The notes beneath the pieces were generated by a model. The model did no database searches and was not told the origin of the DNA. It saw nothing but the letters and a program-made list of their open reading frames with translations. Shown one piece after another: positions 23,938 to 32,968 of a stretch of DNA of 64,000 nt; positions within the stretch are counted from its first letter, which is position 1; the number at the start of each line of letters is the position of its first letter. The position numbers were made by a program, and so were the translations under genes. Source of the DNA: JBFGCM01 sp041581135 (GTDB taxonomy: Bacteria; Actinomycetota; Acidimicrobiia; Spongiisociales; UBA5794); assembly GCA_041581135.1 (NCBI GenBank), contig JBFGCM010000001.1, forward strand, positions 39,518-103,517. The letters are read 5' to 3'.

Positions 23938-24810
23938 TCAACCCTCGTGCCAGTACCTACCGGCTCGCACCTTGCCCTTGACGGTCTCGAGCACCCATGC
24001 CGAGCCCTTCTCCCACACCAGCCCGCCGTTCAGCGGGATGCCGGCATCGCCGAACTGTGCCAGGAGCTCGGCGATGAGTTGGCGGTGCGTGCACATCACG
24101 ACGGTTCTGGCGCGGCTCTGCTTGATCAGCTTGAGTGCGTCGGCCGGCGTGGCATCCTCGGCCAGGGCCGCTTCCTGATCGATCTCGAGATGGAGCGCGG
24201 CGGCGATGGGATGGACGGTCTGGAGGCATCGAATGTAGGGACTCGAAGCGACCCGGGTGATGGGCACCGTGGACAGCAACTTGCGCACTCGTTTGGCCTG
24301 GATCTTGCCCTTCTTGCTGAGCGGGCGCTGGTGATCGTCTCCCTTCCAGTCGCGGCGGGTGCCGGCGTGTGCGTGACGTACCAGGTACACCCGGCCGCTG
24401 TCGGGATTGGCGAGTTGGTTGGCGGCTCGTCCCAGCACGGCGCGATCCAGTGGATGGGTGAGCAGGGTGGCGGCATCGAACGCAGGGAGCCATCGGACCT
24501 CGTCGACCTCGCTGTTGGGGGTGAACGTGCCGTCCTTCGGTTCCATGAGCCAGTACCGCACGACCTTGCGGTTGTCCGCCGGGGTCACATAGGACACGGT
24601 GCCGAGCTTCGTCCCGACATCACACTTGAAGCCGGTCTCTTCGAGCACCTCGCGTTTGGCCGCCTGTTTGAACGTCTCCCCGGCGTCGAGCTTGCCCTTG
24701 GGGAGCGACCAGTCGTCGTAGCGGGGGCGATGCACCAGCAAGAATTCCTGCTTGCCGTCGGATCGGACGCGATGGACCACGCCGCCGGCGGCGACAACGG
24801 TTGACTCCAC
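23938..24810 (-). CDS. NUDIX hydrolase fused to histidine phosphatase (MutT1-like)
   Basis: The 290-aa fusion has a NUDIX box (GKLDAGETF...REVLEETG) at about 38-60 and a C-terminal histidine-phosphatase domain with the LVRHAHAG motif near 142. In mycobacteria this architecture belongs to MutT1, which removes oxidised purine nucleotides and hydrolyses diadenosine polyphosphates. GTG 24808-24810 directly abuts the ppk1 stop. The pairing with polyphosphate kinase suggests a shared role in nucleotide/polyphosphate turnover. Confidence 0.9.
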   Translation of the reverse strand: MESTVVAAGGVVHRVRSDGKQEFLLVHRPRYDDWSLPKGKLDAGETFKQAAKREVLEETGFKCDVGTKLGTVSYVTPADNRKVVRYWLMEPKDGTFTPNSEVDEVRWLPAFDAATLLTHPLDRAVLGRAANQLANPDSGRVYLVRHAHAGTRRDWKGDDHQRPLSKKGKIQAKRVRKLLSTVPITRVASSPYIRCLQTVHPIAAALHLEIDQEAALAEDATPADALKLIKQSRARTVVMCTHRQLIAELLAQFGDAGIPLNGGLVWEKGSAWVLETVKGKVRAGRYWHEG

Positions 24811-26871
24811 TCATTCCCTCCCGACGCGGTCGAGTGCCATGGCCTGGAGCGTGTCGTGCGCGTTGATGTTGCGGAGGTTCTCGGCGCGGGTCCAATCGCC
24901 GTCGGTGCCGAGCTCCCACGCCAGGACGTCGTCTTCCAGGCAGACGTGGAGGATCTCCTCCAGCCGCTGCTGCAGTCGGGGATCCACCACCGGTACGAGC
25001 GCCTCGACCCGGCCGTCGAGATTGCGCGGCATCATGTCTGCCGAGCCGATGTAGTACACGGCCTGCCCGACCTTCCCGAAGCGGTACACGCGGCTGTGTT
25101 CGAGGAAGCGCCCGACGATGGAGCGCACCTGGATGTCCCCCGTGCCGGGCAATGCCCCGGGGCGGAGGCAGCAGATGCCACGGATGATCAGGTCCACCCT
25201 GCAGCCGGCTTGAGCGGCGGCGTAGAGCTCGTCGATGATGTCCGAATCGACCAGATGGTTGGCCTTCATGACGATGTGACCGTCGCTGCCCTTGGCTGCC
25301 TCGTCCCGGATGCGCTCGGTGATCCGGGTGCGCAATGAGGCCGGCGCCACCAGCAGCCGGTTGTAGTTCGCTCCCTGGCTGAAGCCGGTCAATTCGTTGA
25401 ACAACAGCGAGAGATCGGCGCCGATGAGTGGGTCGGCGGTGTACAAGCCGAGGTCTTCGTAGATGCGTGCGGTATTCGGGTTGTAGTTGCCGGTCCCGAT
25501 GTGGGCATAGCGACGGATCCCGTCGCTCTCCCGGCGCACCACGAGCAGGATCTTCGAGTGGGTCTTGAGTCCGGTGACGCCGTACACCACGTGGACCCCG
25601 GCGGCCTCCAGCATTCGCGCCCACTGGATGTTGGCCTCCTCGTCGAACCGGGCTTTCAGCTCGACGAGTACCACCACTTGCTTGCCGGCCTGAGATGCCT
25701 CGATGAGCGACCGGACGATGGCCTCTTCACCACCCAGTGCCGGGTCGGCGGGGATCGAGGTGCGATACAGCGTCTGTTTGATCGCGAGCACGTCTGGATC
25801 GGTTGCTGCTTGGGCCAGGAACGCCCCGGTCGAGGTGGCGAACGACTCATAGGGATGGTGCACGAACACGTCACCGTTGCGAATGACCTCGAACATGTCG
25901 ACATCGCCGGTGCCACCGCCGAGCCGTTGCGGCGTCACCGGTGTCCAGACCGGAGCCTTGAGCTCTGGCCGATCGAGGGCGTGGAGACCCCAGAGGGCGT
26001 CCAGTCCGAGCAAGGACTCGGAGCGGTAGACGTCCCTCGGTTCGAGCTGGAGCTGGCTGGTGAGCAGGTTGGAGACGTGATCGGTCATGTCCGGGCCTAC
26101 CTCGAGCCGGACCGCCGCCGCGAACCGCTGTCGGAACAACAGCACCGATTCCATGGCCTCGAGCAGGTCGCCGGCTTCTTCTTCCTCCACCGCCAGGTCG
26201 GCGTTGCGGGTGACGCGGAAGATGTAGTGCGCCACGATCTGGCGGCCGGGGAACAGGCGGTCGACATGGGCGGCGATCACCTGTTCCAAGGGCACGAAGG
26301 TGTGCCCGTCACCCACTTGCACGAAGCGATCGAGGATCTGGGGCACCTTCACCCTGGCGAAGCGGGTGGAGGACCGATCACTGTCGTGCACCACGACGGC
26401 CAGGTTCATGGACAGGTTGGAGATGTAGGGGAATGGGTGGGAGGGATCGACCGCCAGGGGCGTGAGCACAGGGAAGATGTCTCGGTCGAACACCTCGCCG
26501 AGGTGGGCCTTGTCCGTCTCGTTCAGCTCAACCCAATCGGCCACCACGATGCCTTCAGCGGCGAGTCCCGGGCGAACCTCCTTGGCCCACACGTTGTCCA
26601 TGCGTTGGGTGATGGCGTCGCACTGGTCACGGATGATGTCGATGAGCTCCCGCGGATGGATGCCGTCCGGTCCGGCAGTGCCGACGCCGGACTTCAACTG
26701 CTCCTTGAGGCCGGCGACCCGCACCTGGAAGAACTCGTCGATGTTCTGGCTGACGATGGCGAGGAACTTGGAGCGCTCGAGCAGCGGCAACCGGTCGCTC
26801 TCGGCGAGCGCCAGCACCCGCTCTTGGAAATCGAGCAACGACAACTCACGATTGGTGTACGCGGCGGTCAC
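24811..26871 (-). CDS. ppk1: Polyphosphate kinase 1
   Basis: PPK1 polymerises the gamma-phosphate of ATP into polyphosphate. The 686-aa product (GTG 26869-26871, VTAAYTNRELSLLDFQ) has the N-terminal NRELSLLDFQERVL start, the catalytic His segments THSKILLV and HIGTGNYN, and the later IGSADMMPRNLDGRVE, all typical. A longer ATG start at 26946 would overlap the opposite gene and add 25 unlikely residues. The gene abuts mutT1 downstream and is divergent from the DUF427 gene. Confidence 0.95.
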   Translation of the reverse strand: MTAAYTNRELSLLDFQERVLALAESDRLPLLERSKFLAIVSQNIDEFFQVRVAGLKEQLKSGVGTAGPDGIHPRELIDIIRDQCDAITQRMDNVWAKEVRPGLAAEGIVVADWVELNETDKAHLGEVFDRDIFPVLTPLAVDPSHPFPYISNLSMNLAVVVHDSDRSSTRFARVKVPQILDRFVQVGDGHTFVPLEQVIAAHVDRLFPGRQIVAHYIFRVTRNADLAVEEEEAGDLLEAMESVLLFRQRFAAAVRLEVGPDMTDHVSNLLTSQLQLEPRDVYRSESLLGLDALWGLHALDRPELKAPVWTPVTPQRLGGGTGDVDMFEVIRNGDVFVHHPYESFATSTGAFLAQAATDPDVLAIKQTLYRTSIPADPALGGEEAIVRSLIEASQAGKQVVVLVELKARFDEEANIQWARMLEAAGVHVVYGVTGLKTHSKILLVVRRESDGIRRYAHIGTGNYNPNTARIYEDLGLYTADPLIGADLSLLFNELTGFSQGANYNRLLVAPASLRTRITERIRDEAAKGSDGHIVMKANHLVDSDIIDELYAAAQAGCRVDLIIRGICCLRPGALPGTGDIQVRSIVGRFLEHSRVYRFGKVGQAVYYIGSADMMPRNLDGRVEALVPVVDPRLQQRLEEILHVCLEDDVLAWELGTDGDWTRAENLRNINAHDTLQAMALDRVGRE

Positions 26872-26932
26872 GAGTACCGGACATGGTACCGGTAACGAGT
26901 CGAGCGTGGTCAGGTTGCGGCGCGCGCCGGCA

Positions 26933-26938
26933 TACGCT
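26933..26938 (+). promoter_or_regulatory. TANNNT -10 box for a leaderless transcript
   Basis: TACGCT ends six bases before ATG 26945, with no Shine-Dalgarno. Confidence 0.45.
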
Positions 26939-26944
26939 GGGGGC

Positions 26945-27394
26945 ATGGAGAGCGTGTGGGACTACCCCCGGCCCCCCGCAGTGGAACCGGTAGATCGCCG
27001 AATCCGGGTCCGGCTCGACGGGCGCGACATCGTCGATACCACCGACGTGGTGAGGGTCCTCGAGACCAGTCATCCGCCGGTCTACTACGTGCCGCGGGCC
27101 GCGGTGGGCCCCGGGATGCTCATCCCGTCGGACCGCCGCAGTTTCTGCGAGTTCAAGGGAGTCGCCCACTACCTCAGCACAGCTTCGGTGGCCGACGTCG
27201 CCTGGTACTACCCGGAGCCGGCCGCAGGCTACGAGTCGCTGACCGACCGCATCGCCTTCTACGCGAGTCGGGTCGAGGCCTGCTACGTGGACGACGAGCG
27301 GGTCGATCCGCAGGCCGGCGACTTCTATGGGGGCTGGATCACCAAGGACATCACCGGACCGTTCAAAGGAGCGCCGGGCACCGGCGGGTGGTGA
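26945..27394 (+). CDS. DUF427 domain protein
   Basis: The 149-aa protein contains the DUF427 pattern: RIRVRLDGRDIVDTTDVVRV, PPVYYVPRAAV, CEFKGVAHYL and a late FYASRVEACYVDDERV. The fold is small and cytoplasmic; biochemical function is not established. It starts divergently from ppk1 and ends five bases from the convergent LppM-like gene. Confidence 0.9.
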   Translation: MESVWDYPRPPAVEPVDRRIRVRLDGRDIVDTTDVVRVLETSHPPVYYVPRAAVGPGMLIPSDRRSFCEFKGVAHYLSTASVADVAWYYPEPAAGYESLTDRIAFYASRVEACYVDDERVDPQAGDFYGGWITKDITGPFKGAPGTGGW

Positions 27395-27398
27395 CCGA

Positions 27399-28271
27399 CT
27401 AAGCGGGATCCACGCTCGGTGGAGGTTCCTCCGACGTGGGCGCGGCAATGGGTCCAGGCGGAGTCGGTTCCGTCGGCGGTACCGGTTCCCCCGGAAGCGC
27501 CGGTTCCCCCGAGAGTGTGGGTTCCCCCGGGAAGGTCGGTGGTGCCGACGTCTGTCGTTTGGGGCGTCGCAGGACGAGGAACACGACGGCTGCCGCAAGG
27601 ACGACGGCACCGGCGCCTGCCGCCAACGCCCCGATGGGCGGGCCACCGCCGATGGTGCTCGTGGCCATCAGCGTGCGGGACGGTGCCGTGACATCGATGT
27701 CCCAGATCAGCACTCCGTCCTCGACGCGGTCGGCGTTGTGTTCCTGCACGTCGCCCGGCAGTTGCATCCTGACTTCGGTCTCGACGAACTCGCTCAACAG
27801 CTGCGCCACCTGTTCGGCGTCGAAGAAGCTGTTGTCTGTGGCCTCTTCGAGAGCCGCGGGGTCGCCGAGCGTCGCCTCGAAGAAGAAGTCGTCCCCGTCC
27901 TGGGTCAGCGACACCCGTTCGACCGGAATCGTCTGGTCGGGCTCTCCGAGGACCACTGCGACATCGTCCAGGCCGGCGAACGGGCGGGTGAGCTCGATGC
28001 CGGTCAGATCGTCCTCTGCCCAGTCCTGTACGTCCCAGCCCTCGGTCTGCGCTCCCAGATCGAAGATGTCGGTCTCGTCCGCCCCGAGGGACTCGACCGC
28101 CTCGCGAGCCTCGTCGTCGAGTGCCAGGATGGCGCGCAGCAAGCCGGAGCCGTCCTCGTTGACGATGGTCTCCTGCACGATGTGGATACGGCATCCGGCC
28201 AGCACCAGGGCCATCGCCAGCAGCCACGTCAGACGGGTGGCCATGCCGGCGGCGCTGAGAGTACGAGTCAC
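27399..28271 (-). CDS. LppM-like lipoprotein with C-terminal transmembrane helix
   Basis: The 290-aa protein starts at GTG 28269-28271 (GGAGG nine bases upstream). It has a lipobox (AMALVLAGC), an LppM-type beta domain (HIVQETIVNEDGSGLLRA...), one transmembrane helix near residues 222-240 (AAGAGAVVLAAAVVFLVL) and a cytoplasmic Pro-rich tail with repeated FPGEPTLSGEP-like units. Mycobacterial LppM is a surface lipoprotein linked to host interaction; here only the domain is shared. It follows rpiB by 16 bp. Confidence 0.82.
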   Translation of the reverse strand: MTRTLSAAGMATRLTWLLAMALVLAGCRIHIVQETIVNEDGSGLLRAILALDDEAREAVESLGADETDIFDLGAQTEGWDVQDWAEDDLTGIELTRPFAGLDDVAVVLGEPDQTIPVERVSLTQDGDDFFFEATLGDPAALEEATDNSFFDAEQVAQLLSEFVETEVRMQLPGDVQEHNADRVEDGVLIWDIDVTAPSRTLMATSTIGGGPPIGALAAGAGAVVLAAAVVFLVLRRPKRQTSAPPTFPGEPTLSGEPALPGEPVPPTEPTPPGPIAAPTSEEPPPSVDPA

Positions 28272-28287
28272 GGTCGTCGGCCTCCGA

Positions 28288-28737
28288 TCACATTCTGTTC
28301 TGCTCGAGATCCAGCACCTTGTCCAAGCGCCGCTGATGACGCTCCTCGCCGGTGAAGGACGCCTTCACGAACGAGGACACGATCTCGCGAGCCAGCTCCG
28401 AGCCGATCACCCGGCTGCCCACGGCGATCACATTGGCGTCGTCGTGTTCCACGGCCTGGTGTGCGGTGTAGGTGTCGTGGGCGACGGCGGCGCGGATGCC
28501 GGTGAGCTTGTTGGCCGCGATGGAGGCGCCGGCTCCCGAACCACACACGACGATGCCACGATCGGCACGTCCGGACACCACGGCCCTGCCGACTGCGGCG
28601 GCGTAGTCGGGGTAGTCGACGGGGTCTGTCGATGTGGTGCCCAGGTCGATCACGGCGACACCCTCCGCCGCGAGATGCTCCTTCAGATCCTCTTTCAGCT
28701 CGAAGCCGGCGTGATCCGCTCCGATGGCAACTCGCAC
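28288..28737 (-). CDS. rpiB: Ribose 5-phosphate isomerase B (housekeeping copy)
   Basis: The 149-aa enzyme interconverts ribose and ribulose 5-phosphate. GTG 28735-28737 follows GGGAGGATCA. The active loop reads IVVCGSGAGASIAANK with the usual Cys, and DADHDDANV-like segments complete the site. Unlike the microcompartment paralogue at 15298 it has no N-terminal helix, so it is the cytosolic form. It is followed by the LppM-like gene. Confidence 0.94.
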   Translation of the reverse strand: MRVAIGADHAGFELKEDLKEHLAAEGVAVIDLGTTSTDPVDYPDYAAAVGRAVVSGRADRGIVVCGSGAGASIAANKLTGIRAAVAHDTYTAHQAVEHDDANVIAVGSRVIGSELAREIVSSFVKASFTGEERHQRRLDKVLDLEQNRM

Positions 28738-28837
28738 TGATCCTCCCGTCGAGGGATTGGCCGCGTTCGATGGCCAGGGTAACCGCATGCGGGGCGTCGC
28801 CAGCGCTTCGCAGCAGCGGCCCGTGGCTAGCCTCCAC

Positions 28838-29344
28838 ATGGTGCGTCGCTTCCTCGTCCTGCTGCTGGGTTTCGCCGTTGCATGCAGCTCCGGCGTCACC
28901 GCGCCTCCCGTCGGAGAGCTGGCCACGGTGTGCGCCGATCAGTTCTGCGTGTCCTATCCCGACGACTGGGACGCGGAACCCGGCGAGACGTTCGTGACCT
29001 TCTCCCATCCGTCGGATCCCGTGACGGTGGTGGCCTCGGCCAGCGGCGTCGACATGGCCGGTGTCATGCGGGCCGGCGGAGAGCCGTGGCCGGCGCCACC
29101 CGACAGAGTGGTGCGCACGTTCTGGCGCCTCTTGGACGAGGGAGGCTCGGCCGGACTTGGCGACATCGAGACCCGTGACGATGGGTCCGTGGCATCGGAG
29201 GGAAGCTTCGATTCCGGGCGCCTGTGGACCCGCATGATCCCGGTGGAGGGTCCCGATGCCGTCGGCATCGAGGTGCGGGCACCGAATGGCTCATGGGCAG
29301 ACCACGCCGCCGCGTTCCTCGACGGCTTCACCATCCTCCCATGA
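28838..29344 (+). CDS. Lipoprotein of unknown function
   Basis: The 168-aa product begins at ATG 28838, with TAGCCT at 28828-28833 as a possible -10 four bases upstream. A lipobox (LLLGFAVACSS) is followed by a domain starting CADQFCVSYPDDWDAEPG, resembling PsbP/LpqN-type small lipoprotein domains that handle short surface tasks. No catalytic residues are seen. It precedes murA by 81 bp. Confidence 0.75.
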   Translation: MVRRFLVLLLGFAVACSSGVTAPPVGELATVCADQFCVSYPDDWDAEPGETFVTFSHPSDPVTVVASASGVDMAGVMRAGGEPWPAPPDRVVRTFWRLLDEGGSAGLGDIETRDDGSVASEGSFDSGRLWTRMIPVEGPDAVGIEVRAPNGSWADHAAAFLDGFTILP

Positions 29345-29411
29345 CGGCCTTCCCGACTCTCAGGGCGACTGGGGTGACTCGGGGTGACTGGGTGGTTCGC
29401 AGAGGGCCGCG

Positions 29412-29417
29412 TACACT
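29412..29417 (+). promoter_or_regulatory. TANNNT -10 box upstream of murA
   Basis: TACACT ends eight bases before ATG 29426; there is no Shine-Dalgarno, so murA may be leaderless. Confidence 0.5.
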
Positions 29418-29425
29418 CCCGAAGC

Positions 29426-30679
29426 ATGAGTGAGATCCGCGTCATCGGTGGTGCGCGCCTCGAAGGCTCCGTCGGGGTGCTGGGTGCCAAGAACGCCGCG
29501 CTCAAGCTGATGGTCGCCACGCTGCTGGCCCCTGGCAGCCATCGGTTGGAGAACGTGCCGGGGATCATGGATGTCTCCATCATGGGCCAGGTATTGGATC
29601 ACATCGGGGCCGAGTGCGCTCTCGACGGCTCGGTGTTGACCATCGAGGTGCCGGAGGACCCCGTGCCTGAAGCGCCCCTGGAGCTGGTGCGCAAGATGCG
29701 GGCTTCCATCCTCGTACTGGGTGCCTTGCTGGCGCGAAACGGCGAGGCGAGGGTTGCGCTGCCCGGTGGGGACGACTTCGGTTCACGACCCATCGACATG
29801 CATCTCGACGGCCTCCGCCAAATGGGTGCTCATTTCGAGCTGGTGCACGGAGTCCTCGAGGCGAGCGCACCCCACGGACTCAGAGGGGCCGACATCTACC
29901 TCGAGTTCCCCAGCGTCGGCGCCACCGAGAACCTGCTGCTCGCCGGCTCGCTTGCCCACGGCACCACGGTGATCGGCAACGCCGCCCGTGAGCCCGAGCT
30001 CAGCGACGTGGCGGAGTTCCTGAACAAGATGGGCGCCAAGATCGAAGGCGCCGGCACCTCCACCGTCACCATTCGCGGAGTGCCCGGCTTGTCTCCGGCG
30101 GTACACCGAGTGGTGCCGGACCGGCTCGAGGCCGGGACGTATGCCGTTGCGGCCGCCGTCACGGGCGGCTCCATCCGGGTGGAGCGTTGTGTGCCCGAGC
30201 ATCTGCGCATGGAGCTGCGCAAGCTGACCGATGCGGGCTGCACCATCGAGGCCGGTCTCGACTGGTTGCAGATCCAAGGACCGGCGCGCCCCACCGAGGT
30301 CGACTTCGCCACCCTGCCCTACCCGGGCTTCCACACCGACATGCACCCACAGATGGTGGCGTTGCTCTCGGTCGCCTCCGGAGTCTCGCTCATCACCGAG
30401 AACATCTACGCGGCGCGCTTTCGATACATCGGTGAGCTCAACCGGATGGGGGCCGACATCACCACGGACGGCCAGCACGTGGTGGTACGCGGCGTCGAGC
30501 GGCTGTCCGGCTGCGAAGTGGACGGCACCGACATTCGAGCCGGTGCGGCGATGGTCCTCGCCGGTCTCCGCGCCGAAGGCGAGACCGTCGTCACCGAAGC
30601 GCATCACATCGACCGGGGTTACTGCGACTTCGTCCCCAAGCTGGCGGCCCTCGGCGCCGACATCTCCCGGCGCGACTGA
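29426..30679 (+). CDS. murA: UDP-N-acetylglucosamine 1-carboxyvinyltransferase, Cys-to-Asp form
   Basis: MurA transfers enolpyruvate from PEP to UDP-GlcNAc, the first committed step of peptidoglycan synthesis. The 417-aa product starts MSEIRVIGGARLEGSV. The catalytic loop reads LPGGDDFGSRPIDMH, with Asp116 where most bacteria have the cysteine alkylated by fosfomycin. The same exchange in Mycobacterium tuberculosis gives intrinsic fosfomycin resistance, so resistance is expected here. The remaining family sequence (RVERCVPEHLRMEL, RFRYIGELNRMGAD) is normal. Confidence 0.96.
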   Translation: MSEIRVIGGARLEGSVGVLGAKNAALKLMVATLLAPGSHRLENVPGIMDVSIMGQVLDHIGAECALDGSVLTIEVPEDPVPEAPLELVRKMRASILVLGALLARNGEARVALPGGDDFGSRPIDMHLDGLRQMGAHFELVHGVLEASAPHGLRGADIYLEFPSVGATENLLLAGSLAHGTTVIGNAAREPELSDVAEFLNKMGAKIEGAGTSTVTIRGVPGLSPAVHRVVPDRLEAGTYAVAAAVTGGSIRVERCVPEHLRMELRKLTDAGCTIEAGLDWLQIQGPARPTEVDFATLPYPGFHTDMHPQMVALLSVASGVSLITENIYAARFRYIGELNRMGADITTDGQHVVVRGVERLSGCEVDGTDIRAGAAMVLAGLRAEGETVVTEAHHIDRGYCDFVPKLAALGADISRRD

Positions 30680-30693
30680 ATCCCCGGCTCCGG

Positions 30694-30699
30694 TATAAA
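30694..30699 (+). promoter_or_regulatory. TATAAA -10 box for a leaderless transcript
   Basis: TATAAA ends six bases before ATG 30706, with no Shine-Dalgarno. Confidence 0.55.
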
Positions 30700-30705
30700 G
30701 GCCAT

Positions 30706-32049
30706 ATGCGCACTCTCATCAGCGGCTGTGTCGCGATCCTGATGACGCTGGCGCTGGCACCGATCGGGCCCGACGCCGCGGCGCAGGTGCCACCCTCCGA
30801 CACGGTGACCCTGGTTCCCCTGGAGGGCACCACGTTCGGGTTCGGACGCTTCCGGTACGGCGGTGACGTGGAGATCCGCAACCGCTTCGATGGCCTGGTC
30901 CTGGTGGAACACGTGGAGCTGGACGAGTACCTCGCCGGGATTCGTGAGGTGCCGTTCTCCTGGCCGGAAGAAGCCTTGGCGGCGCAGGTGGTGGCGGCGC
31001 GGACGTACCTGGCGTGGACCCTCGACCGCGGACGGGCTGGTGCCGGTGCCACCTACGAGTTCGACATCTGCGCCACGACGGCGTGCCAGGTGTATTCGGG
31101 AACCAGCCAGGTCGCCGACGGCGATCGCTGGCAGAGCGCGATCGCGACGACATCGAATCAGCTGCTCATCTACGAAGGCAAGCCGGCCCAGACCCTCTAT
31201 TCGTCGTCGTCGGGTCCGCGGACCAGAACGTCCTCGGACGTCTTCAACGGGTCTTCCAAGCCCTACCTGCAGGCGGTCGACTCCGACGAAGAGGGAGTGA
31301 CGCCCTACTGGGAGTGGCAGGTGGATCTGCCCGTGGAGGCGCTGGTACGGATCTTGGAGGCGGCGGGTTTCGCCGTCGGAGCGGACGTCCGCAGTGTGTC
31401 GGTGCAAACGGCCGATGACGGTGGTGGGCACTGGGTGCTGGAGGTCAGCTCGGCGGACGGGCTGACGCGCATCCCCAACGCCGACCTGCGCTGGATCATG
31501 AATCGATACGGTCCCCAGCTGTATCCGGGTCTGCTGCCGGCCCGACGCGACGACGGGAGACGCTGGCCTCAGGCGATCCTGTCGTACACCTTCACGGCCG
31601 ACTACACCGTTCCTGAGCAGGCCCCATTCTCTCCCCGGGTGGCGAGGTGGCTCCCGGCGTCAGATCAGCCGGAGGCCGGGTCCGTGTCCTTCATCGGGAC
31701 AGGGTGGGGCCATGGCGTGGGGATGAGCCAGTGGGGGGCCAACGCCATGGCGTCCGATGGCGCCACGCACGTAGAGATCCTGTCCCACTACTACGGGGGC
31801 TTGGAACCCATCGACGGGTCCGATCGCCTGCCGGACACGGTGGCGGTGGGACTCGCCTGGGGACGTGGCGAGTTCGAGCTCGACATCTCCGGCTCGTTCG
31901 AGCTGCGAGTGAACGGGGTTCCGGCTGCGCAGCTCCCCGGCGGCGAGTGGCTCTTCCGAGCCGGGGTCGATGGGGTGCGAGTCATTCCGCCGGCCGGCTA
32001 CGCGGGGCGGGCAGTCGACGAGGTGCTCGGCAGGCCGTGGCCGCGCTGA
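30706..32049 (+). CDS. SpoIID/LytB-domain secreted protein
   Basis: The 447-aa protein has a signal peptide (ISGCVAILMTLALAPIG) and a SpoIID/LytB domain: VELDEYLAGIREVPFSWPEE, AAQVVAARTYLAWTL, YEFDICATTACQVYSG and, near residue 330, GTGWGHGVGMSQWGANAMA. SpoIID is a lytic transglycosylase acting on denuded peptidoglycan; in non-sporulating actinobacteria related proteins probably take part in cell-wall remodelling. The C-terminal domain (about 370-447) is beta-rich and unassigned. Confidence 0.9.
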   Translation: MRTLISGCVAILMTLALAPIGPDAAAQVPPSDTVTLVPLEGTTFGFGRFRYGGDVEIRNRFDGLVLVEHVELDEYLAGIREVPFSWPEEALAAQVVAARTYLAWTLDRGRAGAGATYEFDICATTACQVYSGTSQVADGDRWQSAIATTSNQLLIYEGKPAQTLYSSSSGPRTRTSSDVFNGSSKPYLQAVDSDEEGVTPYWEWQVDLPVEALVRILEAAGFAVGADVRSVSVQTADDGGGHWVLEVSSADGLTRIPNADLRWIMNRYGPQLYPGLLPARRDDGRRWPQAILSYTFTADYTVPEQAPFSPRVARWLPASDQPEAGSVSFIGTGWGHGVGMSQWGANAMASDGATHVEILSHYYGGLEPIDGSDRLPDTVAVGLAWGRGEFELDISGSFELRVNGVPAAQLPGGEWLFRAGVDGVRVIPPAGYAGRAVDEVLGRPWPR

Positions 32050-32495
32050 GCGCTGCGCACGTGGAAGCCCTGAGGCAGCTGGCCCGGCAGCTGGGCGATC
32101 TGCCATGGGCGCTCGGTGGCAGCGCCATGCTCGCGGTGTGCGGCATCGACGTCGCGGTCAACGACCTCGACGTGATGGCGGATGCCGGCTCGGCGTCGGA
32201 CGTGCATGCGGCGTTCCCCGACTTCGCCCGTATCGGGCGCGGCCCGGGTCCCGCTCACAGCGCCTGGCTGCTCTCAGGACGCCTCGGGGACGTCGACGTC
32301 GACGTCATCGGTGACATGGCGGTGCGCGGAGCCGACGGGATCGAGGTGTTCGGCCTTCGTGTCGCCCGTACGGTGGTCGTCGATGGGGTGGAGATCCCCC
32401 TCGCCCCGCTGGAGCAGTGGCAGCGGATCTACTTGGTGTTGGAACCGGTCAAAGCACAGCTCATCGCCGCCCATCTCGAGCGCGAGCAGCGTTGA
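32037..32495 (+). CDS. Putative small nucleotidyltransferase-like protein
   Basis: The 152-aa product starts at GTG 32037, overlapping the SpoIID stop by 13 bp; GTG 32061 is an alternative. The segment LPWALGGSAMLAVCGIDVAVNDLDVMAD fits the GG(S/A)-x-NDLD pattern of minimal nucleotidyltransferases (AbiEii/MNT-like), with further acidic residues DVDVDVIGD. It may act on RNA or protein partners, or be inactive. The family call is tentative. Confidence 0.6.
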   Translation: MAALSAAHVEALRQLARQLGDLPWALGGSAMLAVCGIDVAVNDLDVMADAGSASDVHAAFPDFARIGRGPGPAHSAWLLSGRLGDVDVDVIGDMAVRGADGIEVFGLRVARTVVVDGVEIPLAPLEQWQRIYLVLEPVKAQLIAAHLEREQR

Positions 32496-32580
32496 CCGGG
32501 CACCTGGATCGGCTCGACTCCGAGCCGCCCTACACTCTTCAGGGAATACCCCGGCGCCGCCTGGGTTGAAACGCGACGAC

Positions 32581-32919
32581 ATGGACGCCATGAGCCTCAC
32601 CGACCCGACAACAGCGACTGCCGAGGAGCCGGCCGCCGACGAAGAGACCGGCATCGACGCCGGCGACGTCGCCGCGTCTGAATCCGACGTCGAGCCCATC
32701 GATCTCGACCTCTTGAACGCCACCATCGACTACATCCGGCCCGCGCTGCAGTCCGACGGCGGCGACATGATCTTGCTGGGTACCCAAGACGGCAAGGTGA
32801 CCATCCAGCTGGTCGGCGCATGTGGCGGGTGCCCGATGTCCACCATGACCCTCACCGCGGGCATCGAGCGCATCCTCCGCGACCGCGTACCCGGCGTGCG
32901 TGAGGTCATCGCCGTCTGA
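32581..32919 (+). CDS. NifU-like C-terminal domain protein
   Basis: The 112-aa protein has an acidic N-terminus (about 40 aa) and a NifU-C domain with the CxxC motif in VGACGGCPMSTMTL, which carries or transfers Fe-S clusters. RPALQSDGGDMILLG is the usual domain start. It is an accessory carrier for iron-sulfur protein maturation. It lies 50 bp before meaB. Confidence 0.93.
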   Translation: MDAMSLTDPTTATAEEPAADEETGIDAGDVAASESDVEPIDLDLLNATIDYIRPALQSDGGDMILLGTQDGKVTIQLVGACGGCPMSTMTLTAGIERILRDRVPGVREVIAV

Positions 32920-32954
32920 GGGCACTGGTCGTCCGCCACCACCTGCCCCCTCTC

Positions 32955-32960
32955 TAAGCT
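32955..32960 (+). promoter_or_regulatory. TANNNT -10 box for a leaderless transcript
   Basis: TAAGCT ends eight bases before GTG 32969, with no Shine-Dalgarno. Confidence 0.45.
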
Positions 32961-32968
32961 CCACCGGC

